Of a DNA stretch of 64,000 nt, positions 29,402 to 41,252 are shown one piece after another; the stretch's first letter is position 1, and the number at the start of each line of letters is the position of its first letter. Under the pieces are notes generated by a model. That model was not told the DNA's origin. It saw only the letters and a list, made by a program, of their open reading frames with translations, and did no database searches. Origin of the DNA: Erwinia tracheiphila (GTDB lineage Bacteria; Pseudomonadota; Gammaproteobacteria; Enterobacterales; Enterobacteriaceae); assembly GCF_021365465.1 (NCBI RefSeq), contig NZ_CP089932.1, positions 1,550,001-1,614,000 on the forward strand, in the 5' to 3' direction. Position numbers and translations under genes: made by a program.

Positions 29402-29429
29402 AACGTAGCACATTGAAATTTTGAGGCAA
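29402..29429 (-). promoter_or_regulatory. proU P2-like osmoregulated promoter
   Basis: On the minus strand TTGCCT (29429-29424), a 16-base spacer and TACGTT (29407-29402). The block TTGCCTCA...TTCA resembles E. coli proU P2 (TTGCCTCAGATTCTCAGT..., spacer 16), 74 bases upstream of proV. The remaining gap to 29705 is AT-rich with no gene, fitting the H-NS-binding region of proU. Confidence 0.6.
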
Positions 29430-29705
29430 CCCTCACAGCAAATTATGAAAATTAACGTCATGGGAAATATATCTGCAAATCACAGAGTGGGTAAGGGATT
29501 ACGCTGGATTCTGGCGAGGTAAAAATATTTTATTCTGTCACAGATATCAGATGTCGGTAATATTTCATGTCTTCTGCAATTTAATGGTTAAATAAAGCTA
29601 ATACAATCACCGTTTATTGATCATCTTTACAAGCAGGCCAGGGGGATAAATAGGCGATGCAAAAGCCAGCCAGCATGTCTGAATGTTAAGCCATGCCAGC
29701 AAATA

Positions 29706-30704
<999 letters not shown>

Positions 30705-30709
30705 TTACC

Positions 30710-32860
30710 TTAAAGAGAGCAGGAGACGCAGCCTTCAACTTCTGTACCCTGCAGGGCCATCTGGCGTAGTCGGATGTAGTAGAGCGTTTTAATGCCTTTC
30801 TTCCAGGCATAGATCTGTGCCTTATTAATATCGCGGGTGGTCGCGCTATCGCGGAAGAACAGGGTCAGCGACAGCCCCTGATCAACATGACGTGTGGCTT
30901 CTGCATAGGTATCAATAATGGCCTCAGGACCGATTTCGTAAGCATCCCGGTAAAACGCCTGGTTGTCATTATTCATAAAAGGTGCGGGATAATAGACGCG
31001 GCCTGTTTTTCCCTCTTTACGAATCTCAATTCGCGACACAATCGGATGGATACTGGACGTAGCATGGTTGATATAAGAAATTGAACCCGTTGGCGGAATT
31101 GCCTGTAAATTCTGATTGTAAATGCCGTACTGCATTACGGCTTCACGTAATGCCAGCCACTGTTTCTTTGTGGGGATCGCTATGCCAGCCTCAGCAAATA
31201 GCGCAGCGACTTTTTGAGTACGCGGCAGCCAGTTATGGTTAACATAGCGTTCAAAATATTCGCCGCTGGCGTAGCGAGATTTTTCGAAACCAGCAAAATG
31301 CTCGCCTCTTTCGCACGCAATTAAATTTGACGTGCGCAGAGCGTAGTAAGTCACGGTATAGAAGTAGATATTGGTGAAATCGAGCCCCTCATCAGAACCA
31401 TACTGGATACCTTCACGCGCCAGATAGCCGTGCAGGTTCATCTGACCAAGGCCAATCGCGTGCGACGCAGCGTTGCCCAACTCAATAGAGGGAACCGAAT
31501 GGATATGACTTTGGTCGGACACAGCACTCAGGCCGCGAACGGCAATTTCTACCGTACGGGCAAAGTCAGGCGAATCCATGGTATGGGCAATATTCAGTGA
31601 ACCCAGATTACAGGAGATATCTTTACCAATATGGCGGTAGCTGAGGTCGTCATTGTACGTGGTTGGGCTATTAACCTGGAGAATTTCTGAGCAAAGATTG
31701 CTCATGTTGATTCGTCCGGCAATGGGGTTGGTCCGATTAACCGTATCTTCAAACATGATATAGGGATAGCCGGATTCAAACTGAATTTCTGCCAGCGTCT
31801 GGAAAAATTCACGCGGATTGATAAAGCTGCGGCGAATGCGTTCGTCTGCCAGTATTTCTTCGTATCTTTCACTGATGCTGATATCGGCAAAAGGCAGACC
31901 ATAAATCCGCTCAACATCATAAGGAGAAAACAGCGCCATCGGCTGATTCTTTTTCGCCAGATGAAAAGTCACATCGGGGATAACCACGCCCAGTGACAGG
32001 GTTTTAATACGGATTTTTTCATCGGCATTTTCGCGTTTGGTATCGAGAAAACGCAGAATATCGGGATGATGGGCGTGCAGGTACACGGCACCAGCACCCT
32101 GACGTGCACCTAGTTGATTAGCATAAGAAAACGCATCTTCCAACATTTTCATCACCGGAATGACCCCGGAAGACTGGTTTTCGATACGTTTAATCGGTGC
32201 GCCAGCCTCGCGGAGGTTTGATAGCAGGAATGCCACGCCGCCGCCCCGTTTGGAAAGTTGCAGCGCTGAGTTAACCGAGCGGCCAATGGATTCCATGTTA
32301 TCTTCGATACGCAGCAGAAAACAGGAAACCAGTTCACCACGCTGCTGTTTGCCACAATTTAAAAAAGTGGGTGTGGCAGGCTGGAAACGCCCGGAAAGCA
32401 TCTCGTCCATTAACGATAAAGCCAGCGGTCTGTCGCCTCTGGCCAGGGTCAGCGCAACCATACAGACGCGTTCGGTAAAGCCTTCCAGATAACGTTTCCC
32501 ATCGAAGGTTTTCAGGGTGTAGCTGGTATAAAACTTCCAGGCTCCCAAAAAGGTCTGAAAGCGAAAACGTCGGGCATAAGCCTGTTCAAACAGTTCACTG
32601 ACGAATTCAAATGGATATTCATTAAGTACGCCTGCCTCATAATAACCTTCTGAAACAAGATATTGCAGACGTTCAGCAAGGGAAGCAAAGACCATGCTGT
32701 TGGGCAGTACATGTTGTAAGAAGTAATGTCGGGTGGCCTCGTGATCTTTCTCAAACTGAATATTGCCCTGCGTGTCATAGAGATTGAGCATGGCATTCAG
32801 CGAATGGTAATCCAGCGCGGTCAGATTTGGGGGTATGAGAGTGTTTTCTGTTGCAGCCAA
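30710..32860 (-). CDS. nrdE: class Ib ribonucleotide reductase alpha subunit NrdE
   Basis: 716 residues (E. coli 714). It shows the substrate-site Cys region [19 protein letters not shown], the NLCSEI loop Cys, the NrdF-facing tyrosines near [19 protein letters not shown] and the C-terminal redox pair in EGCVSCSL, recharged by NrdH. It lacks the N-terminal ATP cone, as class Ib does. Its start lies 40 bases inside the nrdI end. Confidence 0.96.
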   Translation of the reverse strand: MAATENTLIPPNLTALDYHSLNAMLNLYDTQGNIQFEKDHEATRHYFLQHVLPNSMVFASLAERLQYLVSEGYYEAGVLNEYPFEFVSELFEQAYARRFRFQTFLGAWKFYTSYTLKTFDGKRYLEGFTERVCMVALTLARGDRPLALSLMDEMLSGRFQPATPTFLNCGKQQRGELVSCFLLRIEDNMESIGRSVNSALQLSKRGGGVAFLLSNLREAGAPIKRIENQSSGVIPVMKMLEDAFSYANQLGARQGAGAVYLHAHHPDILRFLDTKRENADEKIRIKTLSLGVVIPDVTFHLAKKNQPMALFSPYDVERIYGLPFADISISERYEEILADERIRRSFINPREFFQTLAEIQFESGYPYIMFEDTVNRTNPIAGRINMSNLCSEILQVNSPTTYNDDLSYRHIGKDISCNLGSLNIAHTMDSPDFARTVEIAVRGLSAVSDQSHIHSVPSIELGNAASHAIGLGQMNLHGYLAREGIQYGSDEGLDFTNIYFYTVTYYALRTSNLIACERGEHFAGFEKSRYASGEYFERYVNHNWLPRTQKVAALFAEAGIAIPTKKQWLALREAVMQYGIYNQNLQAIPPTGSISYINHATSSIHPIVSRIEIRKEGKTGRVYYPAPFMNNDNQAFYRDAYEIGPEAIIDTYAEATRHVDQGLSLTLFFRDSATTRDINKAQIYAWKKGIKTLYYIRLRQMALQGTEVEGCVSCSL

Positions 32861-33237
32861 AATTCGGTTACTCCGTGAGATACGTTGGCGATGTCTTCGC
32901 TGGTGCCGAGTAGTTCAAATCGGTACAGGCAGGGAACCTGACATTTTTGCGCAATGATGGTGCCAGCTATGCAATAAGCCTCACCAAAGTTACGGTTTCC
33001 TGCGGCAATCACCCCGCGGATTAATTCGCGGTTACTGGCATCGTTCAAAAACCGAATAACCTGCCGTGGCACGGCACCCTTTGCGGAGCCGCCGCCATAG
33101 CTGGGTACAACCAGAATATAGGGTTGTTCGACCCGTAAATGCTGTTCACCGTTGAACGGGATGCGAATGGCGGCCAGTCCTGTTTTCATGACAAAGCGAT
33201 GCGTGTTTTCTGACTGACTGGAGAAATAAACCAGCAT
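32821..33237 (-). CDS. nrdI: flavodoxin-like NrdI, activator of NrdF
   Basis: 138 residues (E. coli 136). [16 protein letters not shown] gives the phosphate-binding loop, and [18 protein letters not shown] and [12 protein letters not shown] are typical. The FMN protein supplies oxidant for Mn(III)2-tyrosyl radical assembly in NrdF. It overlaps nrdE by 40 bases and starts 5 bases after the nrdH stop. Confidence 0.95.
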   Translation of the reverse strand: MLVYFSSQSENTHRFVMKTGLAAIRIPFNGEQHLRVEQPYILVVPSYGGGSAKGAVPRQVIRFLNDASNRELIRGVIAAGNRNFGEAYCIAGTIIAQKCQVPCLYRFELLGTSEDIANVSHGVTEFWLQQKTLSYPQI

Positions 33238-33242
33238 TGGCT

Positions 33243-33485
33243 TTAGCCCTGCATCATTGAGCGCTGGCGCAGTGCGGAAATTTTATCGGGGCGAAAACCG
33301 CTCCAGTGCTCCTGTTCTGCCATAACTACTGGAACTTGCCGATACCCCAATGACTTGAGTGTTTCCACCGCTGCTGGCTCAATGTCGAGATTAACAGTCT
33401 GATAATCAATGCCTTGCTTATCCATTGCGGTTTTTGTTGCATTGCACTGGACACAATTATTTTTTGTATAAATAATAATGCGCAT
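33243..33485 (-). CDS. nrdH: NrdH redoxin
   Basis: 80 residues (E. coli 81), glutaredoxin fold with redox motif CVQC (residues 11-14) and the C-terminal WSGFRPDKI that gives thioredoxin-like reduction by thioredoxin reductase. First gene of nrdHIEF. Confidence 0.95.
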   Translation of the reverse strand: MRIIIYTKNNCVQCNATKTAMDKQGIDYQTVNLDIEPAAVETLKSLGYRQVPVVMAEQEHWSGFRPDKISALRQRSMMQG

Positions 33486-33554
33486 GATTCGTATTTACCT
33501 TTTTCTCTGCAGTAAGTCTCAACTGACATCATCAACACTGATTTTGCCGTGAAA

Positions 33555-33601
33555 GCGCTACATGTTGTTTGTTTTTTGTTTTTTAATACTAGATGTAGTG
33601 T
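33555..33601 (-). promoter_or_regulatory. pair of NrdR boxes upstream of nrdHIEF
   Basis: ATACTAGATGTAGTGT (33586-33601) is close to the NrdR consensus palindrome, and GCGCTACATGTTGTTT (33555-33570) matches it more weakly. The centres are 31 bases apart, the three-turn spacing usual for NrdR pairs. They lie 70-115 bases before nrdH. Confidence 0.6.
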
Positions 33602-33686
33602 CTGGTGTTTGCAACCCCGCAATCTTCAGGTGATTGCGATTTTTGCAGCCACAGGCTTATCAGGGTTGGGATTTATTGCCTGCAAA

Positions 33687-33718
33687 AAAATCCCCGCCGG
33701 GTAAACGGCGGGGATTTT
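33687..33718 (-). terminator. terminator downstream of ygaM
   Basis: AAAATCCCCGCCG and CGGCGGGGATTTT form a 13-bp stem with a 6-base loop; the minus strand continues with a T run. It isolates ygaM from the nrd operon. Confidence 0.85.
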
Positions 33719-33737
33719 CGTCAGACAGGGCGAAATT

Positions 33738-34061
33738 TTAGTCACGTGAGCTGGTCGTTGCGATAAGTGCGCCGACAAAAATACCCAGCGCTGCACCGAT
33801 GCCGACTCCGTACCACGGCTTACCGCGGACATAAGAATCAACCTGCTCACCGGCCTCTTTCGCCGCCCGGGTAACGCGATTAGGACCATGTAATTTGGCA
33901 CATGTTTCTTTGAGCAAAGCTTCCGCGCTTGCGCGGGCAGAATCGACCTCATCCTTTGTTTTGCTGCTGTACGATTTCAGCAAATTTTCCAGCGTATCGG
34001 CCAGATCGGAAACATCCTGATTAATATCAACAGCGTCTTTTTTCGGTGCTCGTTTAAACAT
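33738..34061 (-). CDS. ygaM: ElaB/YqjD/DUF883-type ribosome or membrane-associated protein YgaM
   Basis: 107 residues: a charged, helical N-terminus and the C-terminal YVRGKPWYGVGIGAALGIFVGALIATTSSRD, one membrane helix with the GxxxG-type pattern of the YqjD/ElaB/YgaM family. These inner-membrane proteins bind stationary-phase ribosomes. Placed between nrdH and ygaC as in E. coli. Confidence 0.92.
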   Translation of the reverse strand: MFKRAPKKDAVDINQDVSDLADTLENLLKSYSSKTKDEVDSARASAEALLKETCAKLHGPNRVTRAAKEAGEQVDSYVRGKPWYGVGIGAALGIFVGALIATTSSRD

Positions 34062-34222
34062 ATTTAACTCCCCTGGGGATGAAACGTACTATCAACTATA
34101 GACCAGCACTGGCGTTTTTAGGGGGCCTGACCATGAAACCATGCCTTTCTGGATGATTCCGAAAGCCCACGGCATTCACGCTGTTGTAAAGTGAATCGGA
34201 TAGTGAGTTCAGAGGAAAAAGC

Positions 34223-34558
34223 ATGTATTTACGCCCAGATGAGGTTGCCCGCGTACTGGAGAAAGCAGGATTTGAAATGGACGCTGTGACCGCAAAAACT
34301 TACGGTTATCGTCGAGGTGAGAGTTACGTATACGTTAATCGGGAAGCAAGAATGGGACGAACCGCGCTGGTCATCCATCCCGTACTGAAAGAAAAAAGCC
34401 ACAGTTATGCCGAGCCCACTTCGGATATGAAAACCTGTGAACATTATGTACAGTTTCCAGTCTATCTTGTAGGTGATAACCAGCATCATTACGGTATTCC
34501 GCATGGCTTCAGCTCTCGTGCTGCGCTGGAGCGTTATCTTACTCAGATGTTCGATTAG
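34223..34558 (+). CDS. ygaC: DUF2002 protein YgaC
   Basis: 111 residues (E. coli 114) starting [17 protein letters not shown], with AYGYRRG-like [20 protein letters not shown] and [17 protein letters not shown]. Function unknown; Fur-regulated in E. coli. Divergent from ygaM as in E. coli. Confidence 0.93.
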   Translation: MYLRPDEVARVLEKAGFEMDAVTAKTYGYRRGESYVYVNREARMGRTALVIHPVLKEKSHSYAEPTSDMKTCEHYVQFPVYLVGDNQHHYGIPHGFSSRAALERYLTQMFD

Positions 34559-35571
34559 TTTCCGTCGTTTCCTGCCGCACCTGCTTTGCATAAATTGTTA
34601 AAAATATATTAATAAGTTATTTCTTCTTTGTTTTAGTTGCGTTGCTTTACTGAAATGGAATCGGTATAAACCTGTACATATGGAAGTTCAGACGTCTATA
34701 CGGATAACACAGCGATGCAGCAGGATACAACTCAGCGGTTCAAACGCACCATGAAGACCCGCCATCTGGTTATGCTGTCTCTGGGCGGTGCGATTGGTAC
34801 GGGTTTGTTCTTCAATACGGGATATATTATTTCTACTACCGGGGCAGCGGGTACGCTGCTTGCGTATCTGATTGGTGCACTGGTAGTTTATCTGGTTATG
34901 CTCAGTCTGGGTGAATTATCGGTCGCTATGCCGGAAACCGGCGCTTTTCATGTCTATGCAGCACGTTATCTTAACCCGGCAACCGGTTACACCGTTGCCT
35001 GGCTTTACTGGCTGACCTGGACGGTCGCGCTGGGCTCAAGTCTTACTGCCGCCGGTTTTTGTATGCAGTATTGGTTCCCGCAAACACCTGTATGGCTGTG
35101 GTGCCTGCTTTTTTGCATAGTAATTTTCGCACTCAATGTCATTTCGTCGCGTTTTTTTGCCGAAGGCGAATTCTGGTTTTCAATCATCAAAGTGGTCACA
35201 ATTCTGGCATTTATCGTGCTTGGGGCAGGTGCGATATTTGGCTTCATTCCGTTGAAGGATGGAAGTAGTGCGCCGTTTTTTCACAACCTGATCGTATCCG
35301 GCTGGTTACCGCACGGCGCATTACCCATTTTAATGACGATGGTTGCAGTCAACTTTGCCTTTTCCGGTACGGAATTGATTGGTATTGCGGCGGGTGAAAC
35401 TGAAAATCCACATCAGGTTCTGCCCATTGCGATTCGCACGACGGTTGCACGCCTGATCATTTTCTTTCTCGGCACCGTGCTGGTGCTGGCGGCGTTAATT
35501 CCCATGGGCCAGGCCGGGATCGTGAAAAGCCCTTTTGTCATGGTGTTTGAGAAAATCGGTATTCCGTGGGC

Positions 35572-36987
35572 TAATGCCGATCATTTAAGGATCGGTTGAC
35601 CGATCCGGTTTATGCGGTAAAAAGGGTTCTATGTTCATCATGGAACCCTTTTTAAATGGAACTTTCCCAGGCCCTCGGCATCATCAATGCCGCCACTCCT
35701 GAGCGCGCCCGTAGTCTCGCCGACCTTATTCCTCCCGAGCTTATTCAGCAGGCGCTCACCCTGACCGATACCGTTACTTTGCGTAAACGTAAACTTTCCC
35801 TCGAATCCATGATTTGGCTTGTCGTTGGGATGTCCATTTTTTGCGATCGTCCGATGACCGAAATCGTCAATCTGATGGATATTACTGACCGGACCGGAGC
35901 TCCTTTTACCGCACGCAGCGCTGTCATTCAGCGCCGTAAGACTCTGGGTGAAAATGCAGTGCGGGAGCTTTTTGATATCACACAGCAGCACTGGAATCAG
36001 CAGGCTGCACATCCAAAATGGCACGGTCTGAATCTGTTTGCTGTCGACGGCGTGGTCTGGCGTACCGCCGATACGCCGGAAAACAGAGCCGTCTTCAGTA
36101 AACACAGCAGCCAGTACGGCGAAGGCGGCTATCCTCAGGTGCGAATGGTTTGTCTGATGGAGCTGAGCAGCCATCTGATCGCCGCCAGTGCATTCGACAG
36201 TGAAAAAGTCAGTGAAATGCGGCTGGCTGAGCACCTGACGGAGAAAACCCCGAATAACAGTATCACCCTGTTCGATAAGGGATTTTATTCGATGGGTCTG
36301 CTTCATCACTGGCAGACAGCAGGAGAACACCGTCACTGGTTGTTGCCGTTGAAAAAACACGTACAGTATCAGGTGGTTCGCCGTTTGGGGCGTGGAGATG
36401 AACTGATATGCCTGAAAACCAGTCCACGAGCCAGGAAGCAATGGCCAGGGGTCCCGGAAGAAATGGTGGCAAGACTGCTGACCCGCAGGGTAGACGGTAA
36501 AGAGAGGCAGGTGCTGACGTCACTGACAGACCCGAATCGCTATCCGGGTAAAGATATCAGCGAGCTATATCGCCACCGCTGGGAAATAGAACTGGGCTAC
36601 CGGGAAGCAAAGCAGGGTATGCTGGACAGCCGGTGGACATTACGCAGTCGCCTGCCGGAGCTGGTGAGACAGGAGCTATGGGGAGTACTGCTGGCTTATA
36701 ACCTGGTGCGATATCAGATGGTGCAGATGGCGTTCCATCTGAAAGGAGATTACCTGCCTTACCAGCTGAGCTTCAGTGGAGCGATAAGCGAAATAATCCG
36801 GATGCTGATAACCCTGCCCTGGGCTTCGCCGGGAAAAATGCCGGGAGAACTGAGAACCCTGTATGAACAGGCGAAATGGCTTGTGTTACCGGGTAGAAGA
36901 GAGCGAAGTTACCCGAGAGAGTTGAGGGTAAAGAGCAGGAAATATCCGGATAAAAAGGTTGCTGGTCACCTTAAGTGACCAGCATTA
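35572..36987 (+). mobile_element. IS4-like element in mmuP (1416 bp)
   Basis: Ends TAATGCCGATCATTTAAG and, inverted, CTTAAGTGACCAGCATTA, very like IS4. The target TTCCGTGGGC (possibly with one more A) is duplicated at 35562-35571 and 36988-36997. Confidence 0.92.
35656..36978 (+). CDS. IS4 family transposase (InsG-like)
   Basis: 440 residues (IS4 InsG 442). DDE core with Asp in [11 protein letters not shown], Asp in [12 protein letters not shown] and the YREK-type signature in [18 protein letters not shown]. Intact. Confidence 0.92.
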   Translation: MELSQALGIINAATPERARSLADLIPPELIQQALTLTDTVTLRKRKLSLESMIWLVVGMSIFCDRPMTEIVNLMDITDRTGAPFTARSAVIQRRKTLGENAVRELFDITQQHWNQQAAHPKWHGLNLFAVDGVVWRTADTPENRAVFSKHSSQYGEGGYPQVRMVCLMELSSHLIAASAFDSEKVSEMRLAEHLTEKTPNNSITLFDKGFYSMGLLHHWQTAGEHRHWLLPLKKHVQYQVVRRLGRGDELICLKTSPRARKQWPGVPEEMVARLLTRRVDGKERQVLTSLTDPNRYPGKDISELYRHRWEIELGYREAKQGMLDSRWTLRSRLPELVRQELWGVLLAYNLVRYQMVQMAFHLKGDYLPYQLSFSGAISEIIRMLITLPWASPGKMPGELRTLYEQAKWLVLPGRRERSYPRELRVKSRKYPDKKVAGHLK

Positions 36988-37536
36988 TTCCGTGGGCGGC
37001 AGATATTTTCAACTTCGTTATTCTTACGGCAATCCTCTCGGCGGCCAACTCAGGGCTGTATGCATCAGGACGTATGCTCTGGTCGCTTTCCAATGAGAAA
37101 ACACTGCCTCGCTGCTTTGCCAGACTGACCCGGCGTGGTATTCCACTGTTTGCCATCTCGGTGAGTATGTTAGGGGGATTACTGGCCCTATTCTCCAGCG
37201 TCATTGCGCCGGACACCGTTTTTGTGGCGCTGTCAGCTATTTCTGGTTTTGCGGTGGTCGCAGTTTGGTTGAGCATCTGTGCCGCGCACTATTTCTTCCG
37301 CCGTGTGCACCTGAAGGCGGGAAATCCGCTTTCGAGCCTTAAATATCACGCCCCCTGGTATCCGATGACGCCGATCCTCGGTTTCCTGCTCTGCCTGCTG
37401 GCCTGTGCAGGTCTGGCATTTGATCCCTCACAGCGTATCGCCTTGTACTGTGGGTTGCCTTTTGTGGCGCTATGTTATGGTGCTTATCATCTCACACAGT
37501 TACTGAATAAACGCAAGAATGCGAGATAGAGTTAAT

Positions 37537-38457
37537 ATGCCAGTGACAGAATATTCAGTGCAGCAACAGATTGCAGCCGGCCTGGTGCTGGATGGTGCAA
37601 TGGCAACAGAGTTGGAAGCGCGTGGCTGTGACCTCGTGGATGCATTATGGTCAGCAAAAGTGCTGCTGGAAAACCCAGATCTGATTTATCAGGTTCATCT
37701 TGATTATTTCAGAGCCGGTGCGCAGGTGGCGATCACTGCCAGCTACCAGACCACGCCACAAGGTTTTGCTCGCCGTGGAATTAATGAAGCCGATGCGCTG
37801 GCGTTGAGCTGGCGAGCCGTGCCAGAACTGACTACCATGCTGAACAGCCCGCTGTGAAAACCTTGCTGATAGCGGGTTCCGTTGGTCCTTATGGCGCTTT
37901 TCTGGCGGATGGTTCCGAATATCGGGGCGATTACTCTTTGCCGCAAACGCAGATGATGGACTTCCACAGGCCGCGCGTCCGTGCGCTGGTGGATGCGGGG
38001 GTTGATATACTGGCGTGTGAAACATTGCCTTCATTTGCTGAAATTAATGCGCTGGTGGCGCTTTTGCAGGAATTTCCCGGGATACCAGCCTGGTTCTCTT
38101 TTACGCTACGTGACAGTGAACACCTTAGTGACGGAACACCGCTGCGCGAGGTTTGTTTCTTTTCTTGAAGAGTGTCCGCAGGCGGTGGCTCTGGGCATTA
38201 ATTGTATTGCGCTGGACAAGGTGACAGCATCTTTACAGGCACTGTTGTTACTTACAGCGAAGCCACTGGTGGTCTATCCAAACTCGGGTGAGCAATACGA
38301 TGCTGGCAGCAAAACATGGCACAGTGGTGCTGCCGACAGTTGCCTTACTGACCATCTTGAGGCCTGGCAACGTGCTGGCGCAAAATTGATAGGGGGGTGC
38401 TGTCGCCCCACGCCTGCCGGTATTGCGGCCATCGTAAAATGCTGCCACTCGCAATAG
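37537..38457 (+). pseudogene. mmuM: homocysteine S-methyltransferase MmuM, two frameshifts
   Basis: Starts [15 protein letters not shown]. The first frame covers [21 protein letters not shown]. Near 37800 a small deletion shifts it to the frame carrying [20 protein letters not shown]. Near 38150 one extra T shifts it again to VSFLEECPQAVALGINC and the zinc-ligand end LIGGCCRPTPAGIAA. All three zinc cysteines remain readable but the protein cannot be made whole. In E. coli mmuPM lets S-methylmethionine serve as methyl donor for methionine. Confidence 0.9.
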
Positions 38458-38478
38458 CCTGCTGGAAATTTGTCTTAT

Positions 38479-38505
38479 AACGCCCGTAGTTGTCGGGCGT
38501 TAATA
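38479..38505 (+). terminator. hairpin after mmuM
   Basis: AACGCCCG-TAGTTGT-CGGGCGTT, an 8-bp stem followed by AATAAT instead of a clear T run, 21 bases past mmuM. Possible terminator. Confidence 0.5.
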
Positions 38506-38564
38506 ATGAAAACCTGCCGTACTCCGTTTAGACTGGCACTATGGTTAATTTCTCAGGAATATTT

Positions 38565-38984
38565 ATGAAAATGCTGCTGGTAGCGCTGGCTTCAGTATGG
38601 TTGTTGAGCGGCTGTGCGACTATTGTTGGAAGTAAAACTCAGGATGTTGCAATCAAAACCTGGCCTCAGGGCGTGAAATTTGTGGTTCAGGATGAAACGG
38701 GAAGGGCAGTGGCAGAAGGCGTAACGCCAAAAACGGTTACCCTGGAGAAATCTGACGGCAGCTATTTTGGTAAGAAAAAATTTACGCTTTTACTGGAACG
38801 CACGGGCTTTGTGCCGCAAACCATACCGTTAAGTGAAAAAGCCAATCTTTGGTATATTTTGGGCAATATTCCTCTGGGCGTTTTTCCGGGCTGGCTAATT
38901 GTCGATCCCTTTAATGGTGGCATGTACAACATTGAACCGGCAGAGGTTGAAACGATTATGAACCCAGTTGGGGCGCGCAGTTAG
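38565..38984 (+). CDS. small outer-membrane-type lipoprotein with PEGA-like domain
   Basis: 139 residues starting at the ATG after CAGGAAT. Signal peptide MKMLLVALASVWLLSGC with lipobox LLSGC (Cys17). The mature part reads VKFVVQDETGRAVAEGVTP and TVTLEKSDGSYFGKKKFTLL, the PEGA-like surface-layer repeat pattern, ending with a hydrophobic WYILGNIPLGVFPGWLIVDP stretch. Function unknown; similar small lipoproteins are common in enterobacteria. Intact. Confidence 0.75.
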   Translation: MKMLLVALASVWLLSGCATIVGSKTQDVAIKTWPQGVKFVVQDETGRAVAEGVTPKTVTLEKSDGSYFGKKKFTLLLERTGFVPQTIPLSEKANLWYILGNIPLGVFPGWLIVDPFNGGMYNIEPAEVETIMNPVGARS

Positions 38985-39074
38985 TCGGTGGCATAAGTGA
39001 GGGATACTTTTTTTTATGTTCGTCACATGCTGATGTGCTGCCGTGTTGTTATCTGTGTCTGTGCCAATATTCTG

Positions 39075-39098
39075 CCGCCCGTAATACCTTGCGGGCGG
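39075..39098 (-). terminator. hairpin after tsx
   Basis: CCGCCCG and CGGGCGG pair around 10 bases, 16 bases after the tsx stop on the minus strand. Confidence 0.5.
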
Positions 39099-39113
39099 AA
39101 GGAAAAGCAATCA

Positions 39114-39992
39114 TCAGAAGTTGTAGCCAACCACCAGGTAGTAGCCCCAGCCAGTAGATTTCATCCAGAATGGGCCGTTCGCAAAGTTTAGCCCTGACCA
39201 TCTGACCATTGCCCGCCGTTATGGAACCAGCGAGCCACGAAGGAGTAGTGCCAGTGATCGTAACTCAGTGAAAGGATATGGCTCGAGGCAATCGCATTAC
39301 TGGTGCGCGAGGCGTCTGACTTGTCACGCAAATTGGAACCCCAGTCAACGTTGGTAAAACCTATATAGGTGAGTTCTCCTTCCCACAGGCTGGTCAGTGG
39401 AATAAAATACTTCACCTTAATAGCGATAGCCATCCCAGCTATTTTCATTAGCGGCACCGTAGTTTTCCCACTGATATTTAGCGTAAACGTTAAGTGATAG
39501 CCCCATGTCAGAATGGATATCAATATCGGTTCCCAGCCCCATATACCCGGTATTTTGTCGGTTGGCGCTGTTGTGACCCATATCGAAAATATAGTTATTG
39601 GCAAAATACCATTCTTTGAATGGTCCGAAGCTGAGATCGGTGTTGATCAGCTTGTCGATAGAGAAACGCGGTTCAATCTCCATGAACAGCGGGGAGCCAT
39701 TATTCCAGATTCCTCGGTCATTTGAGCTTCCGGCACCGAAAAATTTAGGCACATCGACATAGCCATAGAAATCTAGCCAGGCTTTTTTGGCGAAAGCCTC
39801 ATATTCCAGACAGACATCATTATTGAGCTGGGGTCCAAAGCGAGAGTGATAGCTTCCGACTATGTTGGCGCTTTGATGCCACCAGTCAGAAACATATTCA
39901 GCATTGTCGGTTGTAGCGGAGGACGCACTGTAAGAAAGCGCAGCAAGTGTACCAGCTATCACAATTTTATATTTAATTATATTACCACACAC
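39114..39992 (-). pseudogene. tsx: nucleoside channel Tsx, two frameshifts
   Basis: Signal peptide then [33 protein letters not shown] and [20 protein letters not shown], clear Tsx. After WDGYRY one extra base shifts the frame ([37 protein letters not shown]). After GGQWSDG it shifts again to [20 protein letters not shown], ending VVGYNF. Tsx is the outer membrane nucleoside channel and a phage/colicin receptor. Inactive unless these are sequencing errors. Confidence 0.9.
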
Positions 39993-40122
39993 CTACTGTC
40001 CCTTTTTGGCCGACACGCAGCAGGGGCACAAATCAGTTGTTATTGAGGAAATAAGTGGGTGCTGATTTTCAGAAATAATACCCGCTTTACCTTAAATAAC
40101 ATTGGACCGTCATTTGTTAATA

Positions 40123-40939
40123 AGAGCCTGTCTCAACAGAACGTTATTCCAGACAATAAGACCACAGGAAAAACGCAACAGGCCCCCGTCATTCTCAGAT
40201 GTCTTTTCCCGTCGGGTCAGGACCCGGCGAAACCAGTTCATCCGGCTGTGCGTCCTCCCGACGGCCCGGCGACGGGTCCTGAAGCTCGTGGTTTTGCTGG
40301 CATCTCATTCCTCTTTACGGGGCGGGATATAAGGCTCGTCACGACGGCCCAACCGGTCTGTTTTGCCCGGGCGCTCCGTCGCCTTTGTCCGGGCAGAGTC
40401 CGGGTTTTTGCCCCGGGCATCCCGTCTGAAGAGCACCGGGTGTGTCCGCCACCAGTTTGATGTCATGCCTGTCTGCTGCTGCGACGCCCCGTGACAGAGG
40501 AAGCCCGCCGGCGTCTGTCATCAGACTGGGCTTTACGCCCTGTGTCCCTGTGTCCCTGTGTCCGTGGTGTTGCGTCCTGTTTTTTTGTCCTGGGCAGCGG
40601 TGATGTTGTCATACCGCCATCCACCGACAACCATGAGCAGTCCGTGCCGTCCGGGTGTTCACAGGCCAGTGATCCGTTCTGCCAGAAACGCCCGAAGACA
40701 CCTGCGTCTCTCCGTTCCCGGAAGCGCCGGGGCGCAGAAGCTGATGAACCTATCCCTGTGGTATTGAGTGCATTCCACTGACAGGTTGTGCTGGGGACGA
40801 AGAAAATGGCGTTCATTGCGGCCCGATTATCAACACGTTTTCGGTGTGTACCCGGAGGATGGCGGGTTTTGTATTCCGGGATAAGCGGGGCCATTTTGTC
40901 CCGGAGTTCATCGCTAATCTTCCCTTTACCGCCTGCCAT
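40123..40939 (-). pseudogene. IS5-family transposase, multiply broken
   Basis: Starts MAGGKGKISDELRDKMAPLI; NRAAMNAIFFV and SWLSVDGGMT (first Asp) are seen. After a frameshift comes MTDAGGLPLSRGVA, then scattered stops, and a terminal frame near VLTRRE and CGLIVWNNVLL. Inactive. Confidence 0.8.
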
Positions 40940-40999
40940 ACTTTGCCCTCAGATATGACCGGGATGCATTATACGATAACGCCTTTTGGGACAGGCTCT
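40123..40999 (-). mobile_element. IS5-family (IS427-like) element, decayed (877 bp)
   Basis: Inverted ends AGAGCCTGTCTCAACAG and (other end, inverted) AGAGCCTGTCCCAAAAGG, flanked by TA on both sides as the duplicated target. Confidence 0.8.
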
Positions 41000-41252
41000 T
41001 AGATTGCTCTGCCTGGTAGCTTTGCATAAAGGCCCAATGTTTTCCTGCTATTGACTGAACATGGTGAGAAATGCAGCCTTGCTGGCCAGGTCAGTGTGGT
41101 TGCTTCATACCGCTGATAATATCGCCAGTTTATACCCTTTGAATATACTGCTTATCAGTACGATATCATTCTCTTGTTGCAATTATTCCCTGTTTGCGAC
41201 AGATCAGGATACTGATTGTATGCATGTCTGAATTGAATAAGTTCAGGCTTTG

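Larger units (their letters stand above)
34715..37529 (+). pseudogene. mmuP: S-methylmethionine permease MmuP, split by an IS4-like element
   Basis: Codons for [20 protein letters not shown] through FEKIGIPWA (34715-35571) and, after the [22 protein letters not shown] to the stop at 37529. Joined across the 10-11 base target duplication they give one clean amino acid permease frame of about the E. coli length (467). The gene was therefore intact until the IS entered, and the insertion is recent. The transporter would bring S-methylmethionine, a plant sulphur compound, to MmuM. Confidence 0.92.

Noticed and set aside
35638..36441. 267-codon minus-strand frame in the IS4-like element
   Set aside because: Antisense of the intact IS4 transposase; composition follows codon shadow.
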